Numbered from the stretch's first letter, positions 33,332 through 43,250 are shown. The stretch: 64,000 nucleotides of DNA from Puerhibacterium puerhi (GCF_009846865.1 NZ_WUWN01000005.1:1-64000), one strand, 5' to 3'. Program-made: numbers and translations. Notes: generated by a model from the sequence alone, not told the origin.

Positions 33332-34237
33332 ATGCCCACAGACCCTCGTCGACTGTCGTTCCTCCTCGCCGTCCACCGGGCCGGCGGCGTCCTGGCGGCC
33401 GCCGAGCTGCTGCACGTCACGCCGTCGGCGGTGTCGCAGCAGATCGCGCGGCTGGAGGCCGAGGAGGGGTTCCCCGTGCTCGACCGCGGGCCCCGCGGCG
33501 TGACCCTCACGCCGGCCGGCCGGGTGCTCGCGGAGGCGGCCGAGCGCATCGAGGCGGAGCTGGTGGAGGCGCACCAGGCGATCGCCGCCCTGGGCGAGGG
33601 CGTGAGCGGCACCGTCAAGATCGGCTCGTTCCAGACGGCGATCCGCGCCGTCGTCGCCCCGGCGCTGGGCGAGCTCGCCGAGCGCTACCCCGCCGTCGAG
33701 ATCTCGGTGATGGAGCACGAGCCCGCGGAGGCGCTGCGGATGCTGCGCGCCGGGGACGTCGACCTCGTGGTGCTCGAGCGGGACTCCGACGTGGACGCCC
33801 CGGCCCCGCGCGGCTCGCACGACGTGCCCCTGCTGGACGAGCCGTGGCGGCTCATCGTGCCGGCCGGGTACCCGGCGCCCGAGCGGGTGGACGACCTCGC
33901 GGACGCGACGTTCGTCGCGGGCGAGCCGGGCACCGCCTCCGACCGCGCCCTGCAGCGCCTCGCGCGCACGCTGGGCACCACGTTCACCACGCGCCACTCG
34001 TTCTACGACTTCGACACCGCGATCGCGCTCGTCGCCGCCGGCCAGGGGGTCGCGATGCTCCCCGCCCTGGCGCTCGAGGCCGACTCGGTCGACGGCGTGC
34101 AGGTGGTGCGCCTCGCGGGCCTCGGCTCGCGGCGCCTCATGCTGCGCCACCGCGCCACCCGCCACGAGCCGAGCCCCGCCGTGCGCGCCGTCGTCGACAC
34201 CATGGTGGAGATCGCCCAGCGCCTCGAGCTCGCCTGA
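33332..34237 (+). CDS. LysR family transcriptional regulator
   Basis: A 301-residue regulator. The winged HTH (about 4-62: LAVHRAGGVLAAAELLHVTPSAVSQQIARLE) precedes a type 2 periplasmic-binding effector domain (about 88-298). LysR proteins usually control a divergent neighbour; here that would be the CBU_0592-like gene, but the downstream dehydrogenase-ACT gene on the same strand is an equally plausible target. The start is leaderless by the TAGGAT box. Confidence 0.92.
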   Translation: MPTDPRRLSFLLAVHRAGGVLAAAELLHVTPSAVSQQIARLEAEEGFPVLDRGPRGVTLTPAGRVLAEAAERIEAELVEAHQAIAALGEGVSGTVKIGSFQTAIRAVVAPALGELAERYPAVEISVMEHEPAEALRMLRAGDVDLVVLERDSDVDAPAPRGSHDVPLLDEPWRLIVPAGYPAPERVDDLADATFVAGEPGTASDRALQRLARTLGTTFTTRHSFYDFDTAIALVAAGQGVAMLPALALEADSVDGVQVVRLAGLGSRRLMLRHRATRHEPSPAVRAVVDTMVEIAQRLELA

Positions 34238-34265
34238 CCGCCCGACCCGTCCGCCGAGCCGTCGT

Positions 34266-34271
34266 TAGGCT
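34266..34271 (+). promoter_or_regulatory. -10 box of leaderless dehydrogenase-ACT gene
   Basis: TAGGCT, 6 bases before ATG 34278; no Shine-Dalgarno. Confidence 0.5.
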
Positions 34272-34277
34272 CGCGGC

Positions 34278-35729
34278 ATGGACGTCGCAGTGCTCGGTGC
34301 CACCGGGGACGTCGGCCGGCAGGTGTGCACGCAGCTCATCGCCGGCGGGCTGCTGACCCCTTCCTCGCGCCTCCAGCTCGTGGGGCGGCCGGGCGGCAGC
34401 TCCGCCAGCGCCGCCTACGGGCTGCGGGCGGACCTCGTCGACGCGTTCGACGAGCGGGCGCCGCTGATCGACGTCGCGCTGTCGCCCGACGACGTCGTGG
34501 CCGACGTCGTCGTCGCCACGGCCGGGCGCACGGCGCCCGCCCGGCCCGGTGCCGACAGCGACCGCGCCGCGCTGGCCGCCGACAACCTCGAGGTGTTCCG
34601 CTCCTACGCGCGGGCGCTGGCCGCCCACGGCTCGGGCAAAGAGGTGGTCATCGTCGTGACGAACCCGGTCGAGCTCGGCGTCGCGGTGATGGCCGACGCC
34701 CTCGGCCGGCACCGGGTCATCGGCATGGGTGCGTGGCTCGACACGCTGCGCTTCCGGCGCGAGATCGCCGTCTCGCTCGGGGTGCGCCGGCACCGCGTGG
34801 GCGGGTTCGCCGCCGGGGAGCACGGGGTGCGGGCGGTGCCCCTGTGGTCGACCGTGCGGATCGCCGGCCTGGACGCCGCCGAGCGGCGCGCCGCCGTCGC
34901 GCACCTGCGCCGCGGCCGCTCCCTCGACGTGCTGCCGCAGGAGGTGGCCGACGCCAAGCGGCTGCTCGACGAGGTGGCGGTGCGCGACGTCGGCGAGGCG
35001 TTCGCGCTGGTGGACGCCATGCCGCCGGACCTGCGGGTCATCACCCGGCCGTGGATGACCCACCAGTCGGGGGCGAAGACGGCGGCGGCGACCGCCGCGG
35101 CCACGGTGGACCTGGTGCGCACCCTGCTCGACGGGCGCGACATCGTCGTGGCCGGGCAGGTGGCGCTCGACGGCGAGGTGGACGTGCCCGGGCACGTGCT
35201 GGGCGTCCCGGTGATCCTCGGCCCCGAGGGCTGGTCGCGCGTGGTGCTCGACCCGCTCGAGGAGGACGAGCGCCGGCAGCTCGCCGCCTCGGGGCAGGGC
35301 ACCGACGCCATGCTCGAGCGGCTCGGCGTGCGGCCGGCCGCGGGCGCCGACCCCGTCGTCGGCGAGGCCGCCGCCACCCCGCCGGACCTCCGCCCGGGCA
35401 CCGAGCCGCGCTGGGAGGTGGCCGTGGAGCTGCACGCCGCCGACGAGGTGGGCACGGTGGCGATGCTGACCGGCGTGTTCGCCGCCCGCGGGGTGAGCGT
35501 GGAGTCGCTGGCGACGTCGACGGCGCCGCCCCCCGCCCCGACCTCGGTGCCGGCCCCGGGGCCGTCCGCCGCCGCCCTCGTGACGCCCCCGGCCGACGTT
35601 CCCGGCCGGGCCGGGAGGGTGGTGCTCACGTTCCGCGCCGGCGCCCGGCGCGCGCGGGAGATCACCCGCACGCTCGAGCGGCTGGCGGCGGTGCGCGGCG
35701 TCGTGGCGCGGGAGGTCGACGCGGCCTGA
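34278..35729 (+). CDS. LDH/MDH-superfamily dehydrogenase fused to an ACT domain
   Basis: A 483-residue protein. Residues 1-340 match 2-hydroxyacid (lactate/malate) dehydrogenases: Rossmann G7-A-T-G10-D-V-G13, an R-containing mobile loop near 93-103, LDTLRFR with D155 and R158, and G-E-H182-G, which keep the catalytic Asp-His pair and substrate Arg. After a Pro/Ala linker, residues about 375-480 look like an ACT domain (WEVAVELHAADEVGTVAMLTGVFAARGVSVESL ending in VRGVVARE) as in IlvN-type regulatory subunits. ACT domains bind amino acids, so an allosterically controlled enzyme is suggested. GEHG is followed by VR rather than the usual DS. A low-complexity insert (PPPAPTSVPAPGPSAAA) splits the ACT unit. 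Confidence 0.82.
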   Translation: MDVAVLGATGDVGRQVCTQLIAGGLLTPSSRLQLVGRPGGSSASAAYGLRADLVDAFDERAPLIDVALSPDDVVADVVVATAGRTAPARPGADSDRAALAADNLEVFRSYARALAAHGSGKEVVIVVTNPVELGVAVMADALGRHRVIGMGAWLDTLRFRREIAVSLGVRRHRVGGFAAGEHGVRAVPLWSTVRIAGLDAAERRAAVAHLRRGRSLDVLPQEVADAKRLLDEVAVRDVGEAFALVDAMPPDLRVITRPWMTHQSGAKTAAATAAATVDLVRTLLDGRDIVVAGQVALDGEVDVPGHVLGVPVILGPEGWSRVVLDPLEEDERRQLAASGQGTDAMLERLGVRPAAGADPVVGEAAATPPDLRPGTEPRWEVAVELHAADEVGTVAMLTGVFAARGVSVESLATSTAPPPAPTSVPAPGPSAAALVTPPADVPGRAGRVVLTFRAGARRAREITRTLERLAAVRGVVAREVDAA

Positions 35730-35745
35730 GCCGCCCGGCGCGCCG

Positions 35746-35961
35746 CTAGACCCGGCCGTCCGGGTGGATGCTGCGCGTCTCCCGGCGGCGGTGGCGCCGC
35801 GGCAGCCAGTCGCGCACGTAGACCTTGGGCAGCACCTTGGCGGCCGCCAGCACCACGTAGACCAGCGTGTTGATCGCGACGAAGGTGGCCAGCACGGCGA
35901 AGGCGTGGGAGTGCAGCACGCCGGTGGGCAGCAGCACCCCGGTGGGCACGGACTGGATCAT
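35746..35961 (-). CDS. Small membrane protein of the glycosyltransferase operon
   Basis: A 71-residue protein with one clear membrane helix (about 20-42) and a strongly basic tail (RDWLPRRHRRRETR). No family is recognised. It starts 1 base after the stop of the glycosyltransferase gene, so it is co-translated. By position it could be an accessory subunit of the synthase, as PgaD is to PgaC, but this is inference from context only. Confidence 0.65.
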   Translation of the reverse strand: MIQSVPTGVLLPTGVLHSHAFAVLATFVAINTLVYVVLAAAKVLPKVYVRDWLPRRHRRRETRSIHPDGRV

Positions 35962-35962
35962 C

Positions 35963-37453
35963 TCAGGCTCCTGCGGGGACGGTGGCGGGCGCGGACTCGG
36001 CCTCGTGCCGGGCGTGCTGGACGTGGTTCCAGCTGCCCTGGCGGCCGAGGGTGATGTCCACGACCGAGCGGACGTTCACGAGGTTGAGGAACATGTCGTA
36101 GAGCAGCTCGGGCAGCAGGGCGGCGGCCAGCAGGCGCGCGCGCCACCCGCCGCTCCACACCGTCACCACCCGCTCGACGGCGAAGACGCCGCCGAGGCCG
36201 AGCCAGAACGGGAACCAGACCCACTGGTCGATGGCCAGGAGCGTCACGCCGACGAGCAGGAAGTAGGACGAGAGCGCCACGCCGCCGTAGCCGAGGGCGA
36301 ACTGCTGCGCCCAGTAGCGGAACGTCTGGGCCGTCAGGCCGTAGGCGCCGATGTTCTCCAGCGCGCCGCGCTGCCACCGCAGCCGCTGCGCCCACAGGGC
36401 GGGCAGCGTGGGCATGAGCTCGGTGACCACGGCGCACTCGGCCGGGGACACCATGAGCGCGCCGAGCGACTTGAGGGCGATGGTCAGCTCGTTGTCCTCG
36501 GTGAGCGCCGCGGTGTCGTAGACGTCGCCCGGGGTGCCGGGGATGGTGCGCCCGCGGGCGGCGGCCACGGTCCGCAGGGCGCGGGGGCGGAACAGGCTGG
36601 CCGTGCCGGTCAGCACGAACACCCGTCCCCGGCGGCGGGCGATCTCGCGGCCGTAGCGGGTGTACTCGTTGCGCTGCAGCAGGCCCAGCAGGCCGTGGCC
36701 ACCCTCCCCGGCGAAGACGCCGCCGACGGCCATGAGCGCGCGGTCGTCGGTCATGCGGCGCACCGCCGCCTCGAGGTAGCCCGGGTCGAGCTGCGTGTCG
36801 GCGTCCATGACCAGCACGGCGTCGTTGTCGCCGAGGCCGGGCAGGACCTCGCGCAGCGCCTGGTTGAGGGCGCCGGCCTTCTTCTGCGTGTTGCCCACGG
36901 TCTCGAAGACCTCGCAGCCGTGCGCGCGGGCCACGGCCGCCGTGTCGTCGGTGCAGTTGTCGGCCACCACGACGACCCGCCGCGGCGCCGGGGACTGGGC
37001 CAGCAGGCTGCGCAGGGTGTCCCCGAGGATCGCGGCCTCGTCGTGCGCCGGGATGAGCACGGTGACGGTGACCGGGCCCGCGTACACGCCCCGGGTCTCC
37101 GCCATGACCACCCGCGCGGCCAGCGGGCGGGTGCGGACGCGGTAGGAGGTGCGGGCGCGCGTCGCCGCCCGGTTCTCGACGGCCGCGACGAAGGCGGCCG
37201 CGAGCAGCGCGACGGCGACCGCCGTCGCCGCCACGCCGAGCGAGGGCGCCGTCGTGTCGTACAGCACCCGCCAGACGCCGAGGAGGATCCGCGACGCCAG
37301 CGGGTCTTCGCGCAGCTCGGCCGCGGGGGCCACGACGAACCACAGCAGCAGCGCGACCAGCACCACGAGCAGCAGCAGGAGCACGCCGACGGCGCGCGGC
37401 AGGACCCGGGACGCCGCGGCGCGGACGGCGCGGCGGCCGTGCGGGCCGGTCAC
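35963..37453 (-). CDS. Membrane-bound processive glycosyltransferase, family 2
   Basis: A 496-residue protein. Two N-terminal helices (about 20-42 and 71-92) precede a GT-A domain. Signature residues are complete: VLIPAHDEA (132-140), D217-x-D219 (MDADTQLD), T-E-D320 (catalytic base) and Q356-R-L-R-W360. C-terminal helices (about 388-440 and later) form the channel part. This is the layout of polysaccharide synthases such as cellulose, hyaluronan or poly-N-acetylglucosamine synthase. It should polymerise a sugar nucleotide and extrude the chain. No PilZ domain is seen. GTG 37453 overlaps the GGDEF stop (GTGA). Confidence 0.88.
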   Translation of the reverse strand: MTGPHGRRAVRAAASRVLPRAVGVLLLLLVVLVALLLWFVVAPAAELREDPLASRILLGVWRVLYDTTAPSLGVAATAVAVALLAAAFVAAVENRAATRARTSYRVRTRPLAARVVMAETRGVYAGPVTVTVLIPAHDEAAILGDTLRSLLAQSPAPRRVVVVADNCTDDTAAVARAHGCEVFETVGNTQKKAGALNQALREVLPGLGDNDAVLVMDADTQLDPGYLEAAVRRMTDDRALMAVGGVFAGEGGHGLLGLLQRNEYTRYGREIARRRGRVFVLTGTASLFRPRALRTVAAARGRTIPGTPGDVYDTAALTEDNELTIALKSLGALMVSPAECAVVTELMPTLPALWAQRLRWQRGALENIGAYGLTAQTFRYWAQQFALGYGGVALSSYFLLVGVTLLAIDQWVWFPFWLGLGGVFAVERVVTVWSGGWRARLLAAALLPELLYDMFLNLVNVRSVVDITLGRQGSWNHVQHARHEAESAPATVPAGA

Positions 37454-38415
37454 GAGGCGCTCGCGGTGCCGGGCACGGTGCCGGGCACGGTGTCGGACGC
37501 CGTGTCGAGGGCGCTCGCGAGCACGGTCGCGAGGTCGGGCTCGGGCGCCGCGGGGCGGGACGCCCGCTTCGCCCGGTACATCGAGGCGTCCGCGCGGTCC
37601 AGGACCGCCTCGACCGCCTCGTCGCCCTGCGTGACGGCGAGCCCCACGCTGACCGAGGGGCGCACCCGGCGGCCGGCCACGTGCAGCTCGGCGGCCACCG
37701 AGGCGGTCACCCGGTCCGCGATCTCCCGCGCGGTCGCCTCGTCGGCCCCCGGGCACAGCAGCACGAACTCGTCGCCGCCGAGCCGGGCCACCAGGTCCGT
37801 CGGTCGCACCGCGCGGCGCAGGCGGTCGGCGACGGCGGTCAGGACGCTGTCGCCCGCCTGGTGGCCCAGGGAGTCGTTGACCTGCTTGAACCGGTCGACG
37901 TCGACGAGCAGGACGGCCAGCGGCCCGTGGCCCGCGCGGGCGCGGCCCAGCTCGTGGAGCAGGCTGCGCTCCAGCGACCGCCGGTTGGCCACGCCCGTGC
38001 TGGGGTCGCTCAGCGCCTCGCGGCGCAGCCGCGCCTCGTGGCGCTGCTGCGCTGTCACGTCCTGCGCCCACACGACGTAGCGGGGCCCGGCGGCCTCCGG
38101 GCACGGGGCGACGACGGTCCGCACGCACACCGCGGTGCCGTCGTGCCGCTCGAGCCAGCGCGGGCGGCTCCAGGCTGGGTCACCCGCGGCGGGCCCGGCG
38201 GGCTCCTCGGCCAGCAGGACGACGGCGTCGGCGCCGGCCACGTCCTCGAGCGGCAGCGCCAGCACGCGCGCCCCGGCGGGGTTGGCGCGCAGCACGCGGC
38301 CCGACCGGTCCAGCAGGAGCAGGCCCACGGGCAGCAGCTCGGCTGCCGCGACCAGCGAGGTCAGCGGGTCCTGCACGACCCGTGCGGCGTGGCGCCGCTG
38401 CGGTCGATCGGTCAT
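37450..38415 (-). CDS. PAS-GGDEF diguanylate cyclase
   Basis: A 321-residue protein. A PAS domain (about 17-122) is followed by a GGDEF domain (about 130-290). The active-site motif is exact, G213-G-D-E-F217. An inhibitory I-site R204-x-x-D207 lies five residues before it, so product feedback is expected. It should make cyclic di-GMP from GTP. No membrane segment. The tail (TASDTVPGTVPGTASAS) is coded by 12-bp repeats. It is the first gene of an operon with the glycosyltransferase, pointing to local c-di-GMP control of a surface polysaccharide. ATG 38415 has GGAGGACC upstream. Confidence 0.92.
   Translation of the reverse strand: MTDRPQRRHAARVVQDPLTSLVAAAELLPVGLLLLDRSGRVLRANPAGARVLALPLEDVAGADAVVLLAEEPAGPAAGDPAWSRPRWLERHDGTAVCVRTVVAPCPEAAGPRYVVWAQDVTAQQRHEARLRREALSDPSTGVANRRSLERSLLHELGRARAGHGPLAVLLVDVDRFKQVNDSLGHQAGDSVLTAVADRLRRAVRPTDLVARLGGDEFVLLCPGADEATAREIADRVTASVAAELHVAGRRVRPSVSVGLAVTQGDEAVEAVLDRADASMYRAKRASRPAAPEPDLATVLASALDTASDTVPGTVPGTASAS
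37465..37488 (-). repeat. 12-bp tandem repeat in GGDEF gene tail
   Basis: Two exact copies of GGTGCCGGGCAC plus a degenerate third encode the VPGT/VSDT tail of the diguanylate cyclase. Confidence 0.85.
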
Positions 38416-38594
38416 GGTCGTCGGTCCTCCGTCCGGGCGCACCGGACGGGCGCCCCCCACGACAGGGAGGACCGGCGCGCCGCCGTCCTATGACGCGGGC
38501 CCGGCGCCCGCGCCCGGTGCTCCGCGTCACACCGACCGTCGCGTGGTCCCGGACCCACCCGCCGGGGCGTGATCCGCGCGACATCCCGGACGGG

Positions 38595-38600
38595 TACACT
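38595..38600 (+). promoter_or_regulatory. Candidate -10 of gcvPTH operon
   Basis: TACACT, about 35 bases before the first glycine aptamer. A matching -35 was not clear. Confidence 0.45.
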
Positions 38601-38633
38601 CGCGCCCACAACGCAACACACGCCGCTCGAACC

Positions 38634-38935
38634 ATGACGGGAGAGCCCTGCGGACCGCCTCGGCGGGCCCCAGGCGCCGAAGGAGCAAACCCTCCCCGGG
38701 AATCTCTCAGGCCCACGTACCGTCACGGCGAGGCAACTCTGGAAAGCGGTCCGACCGCCGTCCCCACGGGCGACGGCCGGGCCCACCGACGGTGCAAGCC
38801 GGCGCGCCCCGTCACCGCCCACCAGCCACGACGCTGAGGGACGGCACACAGGCGGACCGGCCAAACTCTCAGGTCGACCCCGCGGCCACGGGCCGGGCAG
38901 GGGTCCGATGACAGAGCGGGGAGGGACAGCAGTCG
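38634..38935 (+). promoter_or_regulatory. Tandem glycine riboswitch
   Basis: Two glycine aptamers in series upstream of gcvP. Aptamer 1 (about 38637-38755) has GGGAGAGCCC, GCGCCGAAGGAGCAAA, AATCTCTCAGGC and ACTCTGGAAAGC. Aptamer 2 (about 38785-38930) has GACGGTGCAAGCC, AAACTCTCAGGTC and GATGACAGAGCGGGGAGG. These are the conserved core strings of the family in their usual order. Glycine binding should switch on expression of the cleavage system. No clear terminator stem follows, so control may be at translation. Confidence 0.95.
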
Positions 38936-38974
38936 TCCCCGCCGTCCGCGGCCCTCACCGACCGGAGCCCTCCT

Positions 38975-41947
38975 GTGAACAGCGCAGCGAGCAGCACGAC
39001 CGTCCACTCCCCCGCGTCGACGTCGGCGCCGTACGACCCCGACGTGTTCGCCGCGCGCCACCTGGGGCCGCGCGGGCGCGAGGTGCGCACGATGCTCGAC
39101 GAGCTCGGGTACGACTCGCTCGACGCGCTGGTCGACGCCGCCGTCCCGGCCGCCATCCGCACCGCCCGCCCGCTGGACCTGCCGGCCGCCCGCACCGAGG
39201 CCGAGGTGCTCGACCACCTGCGCGCGATCGCCGCGAAGAACCAGGTCAAGCGCCAGATGATCGGCCTGGGCTACTACGGCACGCACACGCCGCCGGTGAT
39301 CCGCCGCAACGTGCTCGAGTCCCCCGCCTGGTACACGGCGTACACGCCGTACCAGCCGGAGATCTCCCAGGGCCGCCTCGAGGCGCTGCTCAACTTCCAG
39401 CAGGCCGTCGAGGACCTGACCGGCCTGGAGATCGCCGGTGCCTCGCTGCTCGACGAGGCCACCGCCGTGGCCGAGGCCGTCGCGCTCATGTGGCGTGCGT
39501 CGCGGGCCAGGAGCGGCTACGTGGTGCTCGACGCCGAGCTGTTCCCGCAGACGCTCGCCGTGACGCGCGGGCGTGCCGAGGCGATCGGCCTGCCGGTGGT
39601 CGTCACGTCGCTCGACGGCGGCCTCGCCGCCGGGCTCGAGGCCGCCGCCGCGGACGGCCCGCTGCCCGAGGGCGACCTCGTCGGCGTCGTGCTGCAGCAG
39701 ACCGGCGCGTCCGGGCGCGTGCTCGACGCGCGCGGCGTGGTCGCCGAGGCCAAGGAGCGCGGGGCGCTGGTCACCATGGCCACCGACCTGCTGGCCCTGA
39801 CCCTGCTCGTCTCCCCCGGCGAGCTCGGCGCCGACGTCGCCGTGGGCTCGGCGCAGCGCTTCGGCGTCCCGCTGTTCTACGGCGGCCCGCACGCCGCGTA
39901 CATGGCGGTGCGCAAGGGCCTCGAGCGTCAGCTGCCCGGCCGCCTCGTGGGCGTGTCCGTCGACGCGGACGGCGCCCCGGCGTACCGGCTCGCGCTGGCG
40001 ACGCGCGAGCAGCACATCCGCCGCGAGAAGGCCACGTCGAACATCTGCACCGCCCAGGCGCTGCTCGCGATCGTCGCGTCGATGTACGCCGTCTACCACG
40101 GGCCCGACGGCCTGACGGCGATCGCGCGGCGGGTCCACGCGCGCGCCGCCGCGGTGGCCGCGGGCCTGCGGGCGGCGGGCGTCGCGGTGGCCCACGACGT
40201 CTTCTTCGACACGGTCCGGGCCGTGGTGCCGGGCCGCGCGGCAGCCGTCGTCGCGGCCGCCGCCGACGCGGGCTACAACCTGTACAAGGCCGATGCCGAC
40301 CATGTACAGATCGCCTGCGACGAGACCACCACCGAGCAGGACGTCGCGGCGGTCCTGGCCGCCTTCGGCGCCGAGCCGGTGCAGGAGGGTGCGCAGTCCC
40401 CGTCCGCGCCCCCCGTCGGCGCTGCGCTCGACGCCACGCTCCCGCTGTCCGTCCGCCGCACCACGGCGTTCCTCGAGCACCCGATCTTCCAACAGCACCG
40501 CTCCGAGACCTCGATGCTGCGCTACCTGCGCCGCCTCGCGGACAAGGACCTGGCGCTGGACCGCACGATGATCCCGCTCGGCTCCTGCACGATGAAGCTC
40601 AACGCGACCGCGGAGATGGAGGCCATCAGCTGGCCGCAGTTCGCGGACCTGCACCCGTACGTGCCGGCCGACCAGGCCCGCGGCTACGCCGAGCTGGTCT
40701 CGACGCTGGAGGCGCAGCTCGCGGAGATCACGGGCTACGCGGCGGTGTCCGTGCAGCCGAACGCGGGCTCGCAGGGCGAGTTCGCCGGCCTGCTCGCGAT
40801 CCGGGGCTACCACCGGGCGCGCGGCGAGGCGCACCGTGACATCGTCCTCATCCCGGCGTCCGCCCACGGCACCAACGCGGCGTCGGCAGCGTTGGCCGGC
40901 ATGCGCGTGGTGGTCGTGGCGACCGCCGACGACGGCTCGATCGAGCTCGCGGACCTGCGCGCCAAGCTGGCCGACCACGGCCCGCAGGTCGCGGCGATCA
41001 TGATCACCTACCCCTCGACGCACGGCGTCTACGAGGAGCACGTCCGCGAGGTCTGCGACCTCGTACACGAGGCCGGTGGTCAGGTGTACATCGACGGCGC
41101 GAACCTCAACGCGCTCGTCGGGCTGGCCCGCCCGGGCGAGCTGGGCGGCGACGTCTCGCACCTGAACCTGCACAAGACGTTCTGCATCCCGCACGGCGGC
41201 GGCGGGCCGGGCGTCGGCCCGGTCGCGGTGGCCGCGCACCTGGTGCCGTTCCTGCCCGGTGACCCGACCCCGGACGCCGGTGCGGGCGCCGGTGCGGCCG
41301 GCGTCGGCACCGCCCCGGTGAGCGCGGCGCCGCACGGCTCGGCGGGCATCCTGCCGATCTCGTACGCCTACGTCGCCCTCATGGGCCCGGACGGCCTCAC
41401 CGAGGCGACCAAGACTGCCGTGCTGGTGGCCAACTACGTGGCGTCGCGCCTGCGCGAGCACTTCCCGACGCTGTACACCGGCCCGAACGGCCTGGTGGCG
41501 CACGAGTGCATCCTCGACCTGCGCCCCGTGACCGCGGCCACCGGCGTCACGGCGGAGGACGTGGCCAAGCGGCTCATCGACTACGGCTTCCACGCACCGA
41601 CGCTCTCGTTCCCCGTGGCCGGCACCCTGATGGTGGAGCCCACCGAGAGCGAGGACCTGGCCGAACTCGACCGCTTCGTCGACGCGATGATCGCGATCAA
41701 GGGCGAGATCGACCGCGTCGCGGCGGGGGAGTGGGCGGTGGCCGACTCGCCGCTGCGGCAGGCGCCGCACACCGCGGCGGCCGTGACCACCGACGCCTGG
41801 GACCACCCGTACCCGCGCGAGCTGGCCGCCTTCCCGGTCCCGAGCCTGCGCGCGGCGAAGTACTGGTCGCCGGTGCGCCGCATCGACGGCGCGCAGGGCG
41901 ACCGCAACCTGGTGTGCGCCTGCCCGCCGGTCGAGTCGTACGCCTGA
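38975..41947 (+). CDS. gcvP: Glycine dehydrogenase (decarboxylating), P-protein
   Basis: A 990-residue single-chain P-protein. It decarboxylates glycine on PLP and passes the aminomethyl group to lipoyl-GcvH. Both halves of the fused form are present; the PLP lysine is K734 in [18 protein letters not shown]. The N-terminus has [10 protein letters not shown]. Length matches the usual 950-990. GTG 38975 follows GGAGCCCTCCT. First gene of gcvP-gcvT-gcvH, controlled by the tandem glycine riboswitch. Confidence 0.97.
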   Translation: MNSAASSTTVHSPASTSAPYDPDVFAARHLGPRGREVRTMLDELGYDSLDALVDAAVPAAIRTARPLDLPAARTEAEVLDHLRAIAAKNQVKRQMIGLGYYGTHTPPVIRRNVLESPAWYTAYTPYQPEISQGRLEALLNFQQAVEDLTGLEIAGASLLDEATAVAEAVALMWRASRARSGYVVLDAELFPQTLAVTRGRAEAIGLPVVVTSLDGGLAAGLEAAAADGPLPEGDLVGVVLQQTGASGRVLDARGVVAEAKERGALVTMATDLLALTLLVSPGELGADVAVGSAQRFGVPLFYGGPHAAYMAVRKGLERQLPGRLVGVSVDADGAPAYRLALATREQHIRREKATSNICTAQALLAIVASMYAVYHGPDGLTAIARRVHARAAAVAAGLRAAGVAVAHDVFFDTVRAVVPGRAAAVVAAAADAGYNLYKADADHVQIACDETTTEQDVAAVLAAFGAEPVQEGAQSPSAPPVGAALDATLPLSVRRTTAFLEHPIFQQHRSETSMLRYLRRLADKDLALDRTMIPLGSCTMKLNATAEMEAISWPQFADLHPYVPADQARGYAELVSTLEAQLAEITGYAAVSVQPNAGSQGEFAGLLAIRGYHRARGEAHRDIVLIPASAHGTNAASAALAGMRVVVVATADDGSIELADLRAKLADHGPQVAAIMITYPSTHGVYEEHVREVCDLVHEAGGQVYIDGANLNALVGLARPGELGGDVSHLNLHKTFCIPHGGGGPGVGPVAVAAHLVPFLPGDPTPDAGAGAGAAGVGTAPVSAAPHGSAGILPISYAYVALMGPDGLTEATKTAVLVANYVASRLREHFPTLYTGPNGLVAHECILDLRPVTAATGVTAEDVAKRLIDYGFHAPTLSFPVAGTLMVEPTESEDLAELDRFVDAMIAIKGEIDRVAAGEWAVADSPLRQAPHTAAAVTTDAWDHPYPRELAAFPVPSLRAAKYWSPVRRIDGAQGDRNLVCACPPVESYA

Positions 41948-42006
41948 CCGACGCCCCCCACGCCGTCCCCACGCCGCGCCCCGCCCCGCTCTCGGAAGGA
42001 GCCTCG

Positions 42007-43203
42007 ATGACCGAGGACGTGACCGCCGACCCCACCACGGCCGACCCCGCGACCGCCCCCACGACGGACCGGACGACGCCGCTGCACGAGGAGCACCTCG
42101 CCCTCGGCGCCACCATGACCGGGTTCGGCGGGTGGCTCATGCCGCTGCGCTACACCTCCGACCTCGCGGAGCACCGCGCGGTGCGGGAGGCGGCCGGGCT
42201 GTTCGACCTGTCCCACATGGGCGAGATCGAGCTCGCCGGCCCGGGCGCCGCGGCCGCGCTCGACCACGCGCTGGTGGGCAGCGCGACGGCGATCGCGGTG
42301 GGGCGTGCCAAGTACTCGATGATCTGCGCCGAGGACGGCTCCGTGCTCGACGACCTCATCGTCTACCGGCTCGCCGACGAGCGGTTCCTGGTCGTGGCGA
42401 ACGCGGGCAACGCCGAGCTCGTCGCCCGCGAGCTGCGCGAGCGTGCGGCGGGCTTCGACACGGTCGTGGCCGACCGCAGCGCCGAGGCGGCGCTGGTGGC
42501 GGTGCAGGGCCCGCGCGCCGAGGAGATCGTCGCCTCGCTCGTCGCGCCCGGCGACGTCGAGGCGGTCCGCGCGCTGCGCTACTACACCTCGGCGGTCGTC
42601 ACCGTCGCCGGCGTGCGGGCCCTCGCCGCCCGCACCGGCTACACCGGCGAGGACGGGTTCGAGCTGTTCGTCGCGGCCGAGGACGCCGTCGCGCTGTGGC
42701 GGGCGGCGTTCGCCGCCGGCGAGGCCCACGGCATGATCCCGGCCGGTCTCTCCGCGCGCGACTCGCTGCGCCTCGAGGCGGGCATGCCGCTGTACGGGCA
42801 CGAGCTCGACACGACCACGACGCCCTACGAGGCGGGCCTGGGCCGCGTCGTGCGGCTCGACAAGACCGACGCCGCGGGGGAGCCCGTCGACTTCGTCGGC
42901 AGGGCGGCCCTGGCCGCGCGCCGGGCCAGCGAGCCGGCGCGCGTGCTCGTGGGCCTGCGCGGCACCGGCCGCCGTCCCGCGCGCGCCGGGTACCCCGTCG
43001 TGCTCCCGGGCGCGGACGGCGCCCCGGGGACCCCGGTCGGCATCGTGACCTCGGGCGCGCCGTCGCCCACGCTGGGCCACCCGATCGCGATGGCCTACGT
43101 GACGCCGGAGCTCTCCGCCGAGGGCACCGAGCTCGCCGTCGACGTGCGCGGCCGCGCCGAGCCGTTCGTCGTCGTGCCGCTGCCGTTCTACCGGCGCGGC
43201 TGA
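42007..43203 (+). CDS. gcvT: Aminomethyltransferase, T-protein
   Basis: A 398-residue T-protein that moves the methylene group from aminomethyl-lipoyl-GcvH to tetrahydrofolate and releases ammonia. The family pattern is clear: GATMTGFGGWLMPLRY, GLFDLSHMGEIEL, ARTGYTGEDGFEL and SARDSLRLEAGMPLYGHEL. A Thr/Asp-rich extension of about 22 residues precedes the fold. ATG has GGAAGGAGC upstream, 59 bp after gcvP. Confidence 0.96.
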   Translation: MTEDVTADPTTADPATAPTTDRTTPLHEEHLALGATMTGFGGWLMPLRYTSDLAEHRAVREAAGLFDLSHMGEIELAGPGAAAALDHALVGSATAIAVGRAKYSMICAEDGSVLDDLIVYRLADERFLVVANAGNAELVARELRERAAGFDTVVADRSAEAALVAVQGPRAEEIVASLVAPGDVEAVRALRYYTSAVVTVAGVRALAARTGYTGEDGFELFVAAEDAVALWRAAFAAGEAHGMIPAGLSARDSLRLEAGMPLYGHELDTTTTPYEAGLGRVVRLDKTDAAGEPVDFVGRAALAARRASEPARVLVGLRGTGRRPARAGYPVVLPGADGAPGTPVGIVTSGAPSPTLGHPIAMAYVTPELSAEGTELAVDVRGRAEPFVVVPLPFYRRG

Positions 43204-43250
43204 CCCACCTGCCAGCACCTACCCGCACCCGCACCGACCGAGGAGCCTCC

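Noticed and set aside
38723-41806. A 1027-codon open frame antisense to gcvP
   Set aside because: It is the complement of a certain gene, rich in Arg/Gly/His/Val with no recognisable domain. Long antisense frames are expected where G+C is this high.
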